Of a stretch of DNA of 64,000 nucleotides, positions 1-12,400 are shown one piece after another (position 1 is the stretch's first letter; the number at the start of each line of letters is the position of its first letter). A program made the position numbers and the translations under genes. The DNA is taken from contig NZ_CACVAD010000014.1 in the NCBI RefSeq assembly GCF_902726545.1, forward strand, positions 1 through 64,000, written 5' to 3'. The DNA comes from Yersinia artesiana. Lineage in GTDB: Bacteria; Pseudomonadota; Gammaproteobacteria; Enterobacterales; Enterobacteriaceae. The notes below the pieces were generated by a model that was given only the letters and a program-made list of their open reading frames with translations, searched no databases and was not told the DNA's origin.

Positions 1-401
1 TTATTATGGTTTTCTTATGTAATGAAGGTTTTTGCTGAAACGATTAAAATTAAATTTATCAGTAAGTTGATTGCTTTATTTTGGGGTTTTTCATTGGTGG
101 TTAGCTGATGTTTATTATTTAAATTATTAATGTTTGTAAAATAAATGAAAAATATTATTGTACAGTTTCAATGTTATCTACTTATATTTAAGTCATCTTT
201 ATCAGCTGGCTGATAGAGATCACATTAAAAAAACAAGACAAAATAGATTGCGCTGATTTCTTTGCTGCTGTTAACCACACCAGAAACAAGCTTAAACCCT
301 CTTTAGCGAGGTGTTTATTTACCCTCCGGCGTCCGACTTATCAGGCCCCCCGATAAGCTCTTACGTGGAGATAGTGATTTGCTTGATTTTTGAGGTTTTC
401 C
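1..401. other. AT-rich region upstream of the adhesin operon
   Basis: No gene is visible here. The stretch is strongly AT-rich and must hold the promoter and leader of the bap-like operon. Two local structures stand out. One is an inverted repeat, TATCAGC-TG-GCTGATA, at 200-215, overlapping a CRP-like half-site arrangement (GCTGA-N6-TCACA, 209-224). The other is a short hairpin, CTTATC/GATAAG, at 337-357 in the presumed leader, with a C-run in its loop. No -35/-10 pair was convincing. Confidence 0.5.
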
Positions 402-3400
402 ATGGCGAATTCAGCGGTTGGCGCAATTGATATTATTTCGCGGCAAAACGGGGCATTGATTTCAGAGGTTGCAGGTAATCAGTCAGTCGTGGCGCTTAAC
501 GGGTTGAGCATCGTGCGAATCCATGGCTCGGTAGACAGTGTTGCCAGCTATGAGCGTCAGGGTAATGATCTGATTTTGCACATGAAAGATGGCACCACGG
601 TGCGTTATCAGCACTTTTTCACCGCCGACGCTGAGGGAAATTACAGCGAATTGGTGTTTGATGATGGTGTCAATCCACCGGTACATGCCACTTTCCCTGC
701 TGCCATGGGCGCAGCAGCTGCGGGTGATGCCATTCTGATGCCACAATTTACCACAATCGATGGTGTGGCCGGTTTAGCTCTGGGGGGCAATACCAGCTCG
801 GCGGGGCTATTGGCGGGCGCATTGGGCTTTTTGGCGATTGCCGGCGGTATTGGTATTGCTGCGTCCCACAACAGTAATGGCAGCTCAAGCGGTGGCAGTT
901 CGGGAGGAAATAACGGCGGTAATAACGGCGGTAATATTGATCCTCCTGGTAATGGCGGCAATCCGAATCCCGTACCCACATTGACAGTCAATCCATTGAC
1001 CGGCGATAACCGCCTCAATGGTAGCGAAGTGAATTCCAATCAAATCTTAAGCGGTACAACAACGGGGGTTGCCGCAGGGCAGTTGGTGAATGTCACCATT
1101 AATGGCACCACCTATACGGCGAAAGTTCAAGCCGATGGTTCGTGGAGCGTTTTGTTACCGGCCGGTGTACTGCAAGGCTTACATGACGGTAGCTATCCGG
1201 TGGTAGTCACGGTAGCCAATGGTAGCGGTCAGACTGCGCAGCAAACCATCACATTGATGGTTGATACTACCGCGCCAACATTGACCCTCTCTCCCGTCGC
1301 TGGTGATGGCATTATCAACGCAGCCGAAGCCAAAGCAACAGTTGCCATTGGCGGGACATCATCAGCCATTGGCGCAACCGTCACCGTGGTATTTAACGGG
1401 AAAGCCTATACCGGCACGGTACAAAGTGATGGGCGCTGGAGTGTGGATGTTCCGGCCAGCGCGCTGGTTGGGTTAAAAGACGGTTCACAGTCGATATCGG
1501 CTACGGTGAGCAACAGTGCGGGCAACAGCGCCAGTGCCAGTGGCAGTGTGATGATTGATGCTGATCCTGCTAACTTTCCCACATTACTCGTCAACTCATT
1601 TGCCAGCGACAATCATCTGAATGGTGCAGAGCAGAAAGTCAGCCAGACATTGAGTGGCGAAACCACCCATGTCGAAGCTGGCAGATTAGTGCTTATCACG
1701 CTGAATAATAAGACCTATAGCGCCACGGTTGGGGCGGGTGGCAAATGGAGCACTCAGATTCCACCTGCCGATTTGGCGATGCTCGCCAATGGCTCCGCCA
1801 CTATTCACGTTGAAGTCACCAATGCTGCGGGCAATCCGGCCAGCAAAGACAGCGTTTTCACTGTCGATAGCACGCAGGGCGGTTTGGGGATAAACCCGGT
1901 CTCCGGTGATAACCTGATTAACGCTAATGAAGCGCAGACTGATCTCACCGTCACCGGCACATCGGCAGGGCTGGCGGTGAATACGCCAGTGAAGGTCACA
2001 TTAAATGGTGTCACTTATCACGGCACTGTGGATGCCAATGGCAACTGGAGTGTACTAATCCCGAAAGGGGATTTAGGCAAACTGAGCGATGGCCCGATAA
2101 CCTTAACGGTGCAAGCCGCCGGGTTACCAGACGCCACCTTGCCACTCGGGATTTATATCAATAATCTGCCAGCGGCGACATTCAGCACGCCTTTTGGTGA
2201 TGGAAATCTCAATGGCACCGAGGTGAAGAGCGACCAAACACTCCAGGGTTCAACGGGGGTGAATGGGGCGGGGCAGACGGTGACGGTGAGCTTTAATGGC
2301 GTGACATATCACCCGCTGGTGGCGCTGGATGGCAGTTGGTCGCTGGTTTTCCCCAGCGCGGTATTACAGGCGCTGGGGCAAGGGAATATCCCACTGCTGG
2401 TAACCGTCAGCGATATAGCGGGTAATAGCAAAAGTCAGCTACTGACAGTGAATGTGGACACTCAGGCTCCGACACTGACGGTCAATCCGGTTGCTGGTGA
2501 CGGCACCATTAATGCTATTGAAGCTGCCGCGCCGGTAACCCTTAGCGGCCGAAGTTCTGAGATTGGCGCGACAGTCGTCATCACTTACGCAGGGAAATCT
2601 TATCAGGCCGTGGTCCAGGCGGACGGTTCCTGGCATGTCGATATCCCTGCTGGCACATTAGCGGGGATTACTGATGGCAGCCACCCGTTAACGGCGACGG
2701 TAATGGATGCGGCGGGTAACATCACCAGTGTTACCTCGAATGTGACGTTGGACGCCAATCCTGCCAATCTGCCTACCTTATCTATCAATACCTTTGCGGG
2801 TAACAATATTCTCGATGCTGCCGAACAGCGCGTTGACCAGATAATCAGTGGCACCACCACCCACGTGGAAGCCGGCCGTGTGGTCACTATCTTGCTGAAC
2901 GGTAAAACCTACCAGACCACGGTGGGGGCTGATGGCAGTTGGAGTGTCAAAGTCAGTGCTGCTGATCTGGCTCTACTGGGCAATGGCAATGCTGGCATCA
3001 CCGCAACTGTCACGGATGCCAGTGGCAATGCCGCCACTGAAACTCATAATATTACCGTCAATGATAAGTTGACCGGGCTGGGTATCAATCCGGTGACGGG
3101 CGATAACCTGATTAATGCGGCTGAAGCAGCGGCAGGTGTCACGGTCAGCGGCACATCATTCAATGTGAATGCCGGGCAAACAATCACCCTGACATTAAAT
3201 GGTAAAACCTATACTGCGCAGGTGGGGGCGGATGGACGCTGGAGTGCTCAGATTTCAGCGGCGGATCTGGCTCAACTAGCGGATGGCAGCGCGCTATTAA
3301 CTGCCAGTGCCACCGATGCTGGCGGCAGTCCCATTAGCAGCTCGGCAAATCTGGGTATTTATACCCATACGCGACCTACTGCCAGCCTGACTCCACCTTT

Positions 3401-6400
3401 TGGTGACGGCACACTCAACAGTACGGAAGCGGCACTCGGCCAGACATTAACCGGCAGCACCGGTGTTACTGGCAATGGTCAGAAGGTGAGTGTGACTCTT
3501 GGCGGGGTGACTTATGCCGCTACGGTTGCCGCAGACGGCAGTTGGTCATTGCCGCTTTCAGCCAATGCATTGCAAGGATTGGGGCAAGGCACCCAGCCAC
3601 TGGCGATTACTGCCAGTGATGCGGCCGGTAACAGCAATACCCTCAACACTCAATTCAAAGTGGATACTCAAGCCCCCACGTTATCTGTTGCTCCGATTGC
3701 GACAGACAACATTATCAATGGCGCAGAGGCCGCCGCCAGCATTACCGTGCGGGGTACCAGTTCGGAAATCGGCGCTATCGTGAAAGTGAGTATCGGCGGG
3801 CAACTCTACTCCGGCGCGGTGCAGCCTGATGGTAGCTGGAGTGTCACTATTCCGGCTGGTGCGCTGTCATCACTGGGTGATGGCCGCTATGTAGTGAGCA
3901 CGCAGGTTCAGGATGCAGCGGGTAACAGCACCACCGTGACACAAGATGTCATGCTGGATGCCGATCCCCGTAATTTCCCAACACTGTCTATTAGTGCCTT
4001 TGCGGATAACAATATTCTGGATGGCGCTGAACAGAAAGTGAGTCAGACCGTCAGCGGCAGTACCACCGGCATTGAGGCTGGGCGAACGATTACGATATCC
4101 CTTAACGGGAAAACCTACAGCGCAACCGTGGATTCCGCCGGTAAATGGAGTACAACCATTCCAGCCGGGGATTTGGCATTACTGACCAATGGTATGATCA
4201 ATATTACCGCGACGGTCAGTGATGTGAATGGCAATGCCGCCAATAGTAGTCACACCATTATTGTTAATAATACTCAAAGCGGGATTGGTATCAGCCCGCT
4301 GACCGGCGACAACCTGATCAACGCGCAGGAAGCGGCGGCAGGTATCACGGTGAACGGCACCTCCAGCAATTTGAATGCTAACCAGACTATTACGGTGACG
4401 CTGAATGGCAAAACCTACACCACCACCACCGGATCGAATGGGAATTGGAGTCTGGCGCTATCTGCTGGTGATTTAGCCCTGTTGGCTGATGGGAAAATCA
4501 CACTGACCGCTACTGCAACTGACAGCGCGGGGAATACGGTATCCACCAGCAGCGAACTTGGGGTTTATATTCATAATCTGCCGGCGGTTGTGACCAATCT
4601 CCCCTTTGGTGATGGCACCCTCAACCAAACCGAGGCCGGTATCAGCCAAAGTTTAAACGGCACCACCGGTGTGACGGGCGCAGGGCAGTCGGTGATGATA
4701 ACCATCGGGGGAAAAACCTATCAGGCCGCCGTGGGTAATGACGGCCAGTGGTCATTAACCTTGCCACCGAGCGTGTTGCAAGGGCTGGCACAGGGCGGGC
4801 AGTCAATTAAGGTACAAGTAACTGATGCTGCGGGGAATACCAATAGCGCCACCAGCGCCATTTCGGTTGATACGTTGCCGCCTGAGTTATCGGTAGGGCC
4901 AATTGCCGTTGATGGTGTCATAAACGCCACGGAAGCGGCGGTCAACATTCCGGTATTTGGTACCTCGAATGAAGTGGGCGCGGCAGTTAATGTGGTGATA
5001 AATGGCCAAACCTACAGCACCACGGTGAGCAATACTGGCAGTTGGAGTGTTGATATCCCGGCTAATACCCTCAATTTGTTGGCCGATGGCAGCTATCCCA
5101 TCACCATTACGATTCAGGACAGTGTTGGCAATATCACTACCGTGACTGAGAATATCAAGCTGGTCACCCAGTCGCTTCCGAATCCAACACTCAGTACGCC
5201 GTTTGCGGATGGCTATCTCAATGCCGCAGAAGTCACCTCCAGCCAGACATTAACCGGCAGCACCGGCGTGAGTGGCGCGGGGCAACAGGTGGTGGTGATG
5301 GTGGGCGGGGTCAGTCACACGTTGGTGGCAGATAGTCAGGGCAACTGGCAATTAACTCTGCAACCGTCAGAATTACAAAATCTGCCTAATGGCAATCTGG
5401 TGATCTCAGTTACCGCGACCGACAGCGCAGGTAATAGCAACATTTACACTGGCAGCGCGACGGTGGATAAAATTGCCCCCGCACTGGTGGTTAACCCTAT
5501 CAGTAACGACAATATCATCAATGCCATCGAGGCCCTGAGTACCGTCAATATCACGGGGAGTGCGCCTCAATCTGAGGCGGGGCGAACAGTGTCGGTGCAG
5601 CTAAACGGGGTAACTTACAGCAGTTTGGTGCAACCGGATGGCACCTGGAGTATTCCGCTGAGTAACAGCGTGCTGCAAGGGCTGGCGGATGGTAACTATC
5701 CGGTGCGCGTCACACTCAGCGACAGCGCCGGTAACCAAACCACAGTCGACCGCACGCTAACCATCGATGCCTCGCCGGTCAATCTTCCTACGGTGACAAT
5801 TAACAGCATCTCGGGTGATAACTTTATTAGTCGTGTTGAGTCCACCAAAGATGTGTTGATCAATGGGGTGTCCAGCCATGTTGAGGCCGGGCGCACCGTC
5901 AGTGTGATGCTCAATGGCAAAACCTATAGCGGCACGGTGCAAAGTGACGGCAGTTGGCAAGTGACGGTTCCGGCCGCCGATGTCAGTCAGTTACCGGAAG
6001 GGGCCTTAACTGCGCAGGCGACCGTGACAGATGTGGCGGGGAACCCGGCGAGTGATACGCATCAGGTCACGGTGATTGCCTCTCTGGCAGACCAACCTGT
6101 CTTGACGGTTTCCACGGTCACCAGTGATGACATCATCAATTATCAGGAAAGCCAGTCAGCACTGACCATCAGTGGCAATAGCCAGCGGGTACAAGCAGGG
6201 CAAACCGTGACCGTCAGTTTACACGGTAAGAATTACCAAGGCGTGGTTCAGGCTGATGGCTGTTGGAGTGTGTCGGTTCCGGCGGGTGATGTACAGACGC
6301 TGCCACAAGGCAATAATGTCATCAGTGCCACCGTCAATGATGTGGCGCAAAATCCTGCCAGCTCGACCCATAATGTCACAGTCGATACTCAGGCTCCGCT

Positions 6401-9400
6401 ACTGACTGTTGATGTACAAACCAATCTCGACAATGTATTGAATCTGGCCGATGCCTTGCTGGGGCTAGTGGTGAAGGGCACTTGCGCCGGTGAGTCCGGA
6501 CTCACCGTCACCGTGACGCTAAATGGTCATAATTATAAGACGCAGGTACAAAGTGATGGCAGTTGGAGCCTGACCATACCTTCCGCTGATCTGTTGCTGT
6601 TAGGGGATGGCCCATTAGCGGGCGGAGTGAAGGTCAGTGTGACCGATGCCGCCGGCAATGAAAGCCACGATATCACTAACCTCAATGTCGCGATCAATGC
6701 TCTACCGACACTGACCTTAGCACCATTATTTGGCGATAACGTATTAAGTGTCGGTGAGATAAGTGCCAATGCCACTCTGACGGGCAGTTGTAGCAACTTA
6801 GCGGTCGGTACTGCGGTGGTGGTATCGATCGGTGGTAAAAATTATAGTGGCAGTGTGACCTCCGCCGGAGTCTGGTCAGTCAATATCAGTGCCGCAGCGC
6901 TGCAAAGTTTGAATGACGGTCTGACCAAAGTGACGGCGAGTGCCACCGATGCGGATTCGGGTAATAAAGCCTCGGCTAGCGTCGATCTGGATATCTTAAT
7001 TCATAATGTGCCGAACATTACCCTGCCAGCATTGCCGTTTGGTGATGGTTATCTGAACAAGTTAGAGGCCGCCGCCAGCCAAATTCTGACCGGCAATACC
7101 GGAGCCACCGGCAGTGGGCAGACCATTACCTTGAAAATTGATGGGGTGACTTATTCTGCCACGGTGGCCTTGGATGGCACCTGGATCTGTGCATTGCCAG
7201 CGGGGGGGCTAAATGGTTTAGCTGACGGGCCGCACACTATTTCCGTCACCGTGACTGACCGGGTAGGTAACAGTGATACCGAGTCAGTGACCTTCAATTC
7301 TGCATTGAACATTATCCCAGCGCCGACCTTTGACGCCGGGTCAATTATTGGTGGCATTCTCAATGCGGCTGAAGCGGCGGCAGGCGGGCAATTAACCGGC
7401 AGCACCGGGATTGTTGGTGATAAGTTGCAACAGGTTACTGTGACCATCAATGGCACCGGTTATGCAGCAACGGTGACGGAAGATGGGAAATGGACATTAG
7501 CTTTGTCACCCGATGTGCTGAAAGCCTTACCGGAGGGAACCTGGGATGTCACGGTCACTGCCAAAGATGCTGCCGGTAATAGCGGTTCGCTGACCAGTCA
7601 GGTTGAAGTGCTGACTCACAATTTACCGCATCCGACACTGGTATTGCCATTTGGTGATGGGGTGCTCAATCATGCTGAAGCCGCGATTGATCAGACATTG
7701 AGTGGTAGCACCGGCGTAACCGGCGTCGGTCAACAAGTGGCTATCTCCATAGATGGCAAACTTGTACAAACCATTACGGCAAATCCTGATGGCAGTTGGT
7801 CATTACCGCTACTGACCGGATTACTCACCGGGCTGGCAAATGGGCCACATACTATTGGGGTAAAAGTTACGGATCGTGGTGGTAATGAAGTCACTATCTC
7901 ACCAGAGATGACATTTACCTCACAACAGCAGGTGCCAACGCCATCTATCGATACACTTTCCTTCGGTGCCAGCATCAATATTGCCGAAGCCGCACTGGCG
8001 ACCACTATCAGCGGTAAAACCGGCATAACCGGCAATAATCAAAATGTGCAGTTGCAGATTGATGTGGGGGGTATCAGCTATAGCGGAGTGGTCGATGCTA
8101 ACACCGGTAACTGGACGGTGACGATTCCCGCAGGAGCCTTAAATGGCCTGACCAATGGGCAGCATCAAATTAATGTCACCGTGACTGACTCCGCCGGTAA
8201 CAGCAGCAGCCAATCAACCAATTTTGACAGTTTCCTGGCACTGCCCGCGCCCACCATTAGCACCCCTTTGTTTGGGGCGACCTTGAATCTGGCTGAGGCC
8301 GGAACCGATCAATTACTGACCGGCACCACCGGCCTGCTTAACACGGCGCAAACCGTGAAAGTGACGATAAACGGGGTGGAGTATAACGCCAATGTCAATA
8401 TCGCCACCGGAGTGTGGAACGTCACGGTACCGACGGCTGATTTAAAACAGATTCCTGATGGCCCGCAGCAACCGATCAGAGTGGATGTCACTGATGGCGG
8501 CGGCAATACCGGCAGCAGTTCACTCAATATCGGCGTCGTGACCCATAACTTACCGACCGTTACCGTCGATGCGCCGTCATTTGGTGCGGAGCTGGACTTT
8601 ACTGAAAGTAAAACCCCCCAACGGTTAAGTGGTTCCACCACCAATATGGCGCAGGGAAGTCTGGTCAATATTAGCTTTGGCACCCTCAATCTCACCGCAA
8701 TTGTGGGGGCAGATGGTAAATGGAGCGCGTTGGTGAGCAGTGCTCAATTGGGCACTTTGAGCGGCACTGCCAACATCAGCGCCACGGTGACCGACAGCGC
8801 TGGTAACGAGGGGCACACCACTAACCCAATCAATGTTAACGTTAATCTCAGCCCACCAGCGGTAGTGCTAACCATTAATCCCATCGCCACTGACAATATT
8901 ATCAATGCTGCTGATGATCCCTTGGATATTACTATTAGCGGTAAGGTCACGGGGGCGGGATCATCGGGTGGAGAGGTGATTGTCCGTATTAATGGCGTTC
9001 CGCTGATTGACACTATTGCTTTCGGAGCTGATGGTAACTGGTCGGTGATATTACCGAAGCTCAGCTTCCCCGATGGCAATTATCAGATAACAGCCACAGT
9101 AGATGGGGGCACAGCCTCTGAACTGGTCGGATTGCTGGTTGACCGTTCGCCGCCGACCTTGACGCTTGCGCCTTTTGCCGACAATAACATCCTGGATGCT
9201 CTTGAATCCAAATCGCCACAGTTAGTGAGTGGTGTGGCTTCAATTGATGATATTGGGCGCACCGTGACCGTGACGCTAAACGGTAAAAACTATTCGGCGC
9301 TGATTGGGGCGCAGGGCCAGTGGAGTGTCAGCATCCCAACCGCTGATTTACAGGCGCTGACACAAGGCCCTCATACTCTGAAAGTGACACTGACTGATCT

Positions 9401-12400
9401 GGCGGGTAATCCTGCCGAGCAAACGACCACCATCGTCGTTGATACTATCCCGGCGCTTATCACACTGGATGTCGCGGCACCGGTTCTTAACAGTAATGTG
9501 CTGGGTTCAATACTCTCCGGCACCGCTCTGGGGGCGGAGGGTAAAACCTTAACCCTCACCTTGGGCAGCACCACACTCACCACTGTTGTTGGTAATGATG
9601 GCAAATGGAGTATTACTGTTTTGCCGGGCAATTTGAGTGGCATTGTGGATGGCCCGCTGGTGGCGGGATTGAGTGTCACTGATACCGCCGGTAACCCCAG
9701 CAGCAGTAATGTCACGGTGAATGTGGCGCTCAATCCGGCATTGGCACTGACGGTCGATCCGCTGTTCAATGGCGGCTATCTCAATGCTGTTGGTGCGTTG
9801 GTCGATCAAACCTTGTCCGGCACCGTATTGAATGCCGGTCTGGGGGCCAAAGTGAAGGTCACCATTAATGGGCATGAACAGATTGCTGAGGTGGGGGCTA
9901 ATGGTAAATGGACCCTGACTCTTCCCGCGGCCGATTTAAGTCAATTGGCGGATGGCGCGTTAACAATGAACATCAGTGTAACCGATGCTAATAACAACGT
10001 GGTGCAGCTCCTCCCCGCACCGGTACTCAATGTGTTGACCCATAACTTACCGACCTTCGGCGCGCTGGACCCACTGTTTGGTGGCGATAATATTCTGAAT
10101 GGGGTGGAGTCCGCTGTGACCCAGACGTTGGGTGGGGTGATTAATAATGTCGCCGCGGGGGCGACAGTGACTGTCACCATCGGCACCCAAGTGTTGACCA
10201 CCCAAGTACAGGCTGGCGGGGTGTGGCATGTTGATTTGCTGCCTTCACTATTAGGCGGGTTACAGGACGGCAGCTTGCAAGTGGGGATTTCGGTAAAAGA
10301 TGTCGCCGGAAATATCGTCAATACTCAAGTGGGGATTACGGTGTTGACCCACGATCTACCGCTGGTCACCCTGAACCCTATCTTTGGTGATGGCATCCTG
10401 AATGCGGCTGATTTACTGTTAAATCAGACTATTAGCGGCACAGTTAAAAATATGCCAGCAGGTGCGGAAGTCACCATCAAGCTGGGTACGGCGCTGCTAA
10501 AAGCCATTATCGGTGCTGATGGCTCATTCACTGTGCCGGTTGATAGCCTGACATTGAATGGATTGCTGGCCGGTTCACTCAATGTTACCGCCTCGGTGAC
10601 TGACTCTGCGGGGAATACTAATACGGCAACCCGCCCATTGCTGGTGGATGTCACCCTGCCGGTTATCTCGCTGAATCCTGTTTTTGACGACGGTAAGCTC
10701 AGCCTGGCGGATACCGCCATTGCGCAAATCATCGGCGGTACGGTCAGCGGGGTGGAGGCGGGGACTCAGGTGAAAGTCACTCTGGGGGGGAAAACCTTCT
10801 TTGGCACCACCACGGCGAACGGCAGTTTCACCATTACGGTTCAACCAACGGATTTAACCGCATTATTGAATGGCAACCTGACCGTAGGTGTATCGGTGAC
10901 CGATTCCGCCGGTAACACCGGAACAACCTCCGGCAGCGTCAATGTCATTATTAATAATGTGCCTAAGTTGATTTTAAATCCGATTTTTGGCGACGGGCTA
11001 TTGAGTATTGACGATAGCAAAGTGACGCAAATCATCAGCGGGACGGTGGTGAATGGCACTGTGGGGGCGCAGGTTTTGGTGCAAGTTGGCAGCAATCAAC
11101 TGACAGCAATTGTCGGCACGGGTGGTGGCTGGAGTGTTCAGGTTCCGAGCAATATATTGAACGGATTGTTGGATGGTAGCCAAACCATCAGCGCATCCTT
11201 GGTGGATAGCGCCGGCAATACCACCAGCGCCAACGGATTGGTGAATGTACTGATTCATGCCCAGCCAACACTGTCAGTTAATCCTATTTTTGGTGACGGC
11301 ATCCTCAGTGTGGCGGATTTACTGGTAGCGCAAACTATCAGCGGCACCACCACCAATGTGGCGCTGGGAACTCAAATCAATGTGGTTCTCAATGGCAAAC
11401 CCTATACGGCGACGGTGGGCGCGGGCGGTAACTGGAGTGTACTTATCCAGCCGGTGGATTTAAAAACGCTGGTGACCGATGGCCCGCTGACGGTGAATGT
11501 TTCACTGCAAGATGCGGTGGGCAATCAGGCCAGCACTTCTGGCGCGTTGAGTGTTATCGCCAATGCGCTGCCAACCCTGTCACTGGACCCTGTTTTTGGT
11601 GACGGCCTGCTCAATGCTGCTGATGCACTGTTAACCCAAACTATCAGCGGTCACAGTACGTCTGCTGCCGGAGCCAATGTGACGGTGAAAGTGGGTAATC
11701 TCACCTTGAATACCACCGTGAAAGCTGATGGCAGTTGGAGCATTGCGGTGCCGCCATCGGCGCTGGCAGGCCTGCTGGATGGCAGTTTTACCGCCAGCGC
11801 CAACCTGACCAATGCCGCCGGGCACAGTGCCAGTGCCACAGCACCGATCACGGTTGGCATCAGTTTGCCGACCTTAACACTGAACCCATTCTTTGCTTCG
11901 GATAGCTACCTCAGTGGGGCTGAATCGACCACGGCCCAAGTGATTTCTGGCACCAGCACCCACGCCGCTGGCTCGCAAATCACCGTGACTGTTGGTGGCG
12001 CGGTCTTGACCGGCATTATTGGCAGTGATGGCCACTGGAGTGTGCCGATTACGCCTTCGGCCTTGACCGGTTTGTTGGACGGTTCCGCCAAAATTGGTGT
12101 ATCGGTCACTGACGCCGTGGGCAACCATGTTGCTGTTAACACTGATTTTACTGTGAAAACCCATGCGTTACCTTTGCTGGGGGTTGATGCATTGGGCAAT
12201 ATTGGCAACTTACTGCAACTGCCAACCAATGGCCTGATTGTTTCAGGTTCCAGCTTAAATGTGCTGGCCAATACCAAAGTTAAAGTGACGCTACTGGGTC
12301 AAACCTTAGAAGGTACCGTCGACAGTAGTGGTCACTGGAGTGTGCAGTTCTTCGGCTCTTTCCTCAAAGCGCTGAACGCTGTCAACATTTTAACCACTCC

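Noticed and set aside
240-400. Possible c-di-GMP (GEMM) riboswitch in the adhesin leader
   Set aside because: CCTCCGG and GC-rich loops are suggestive, but the ordered GEMM core and receptor helix cannot be lined up.
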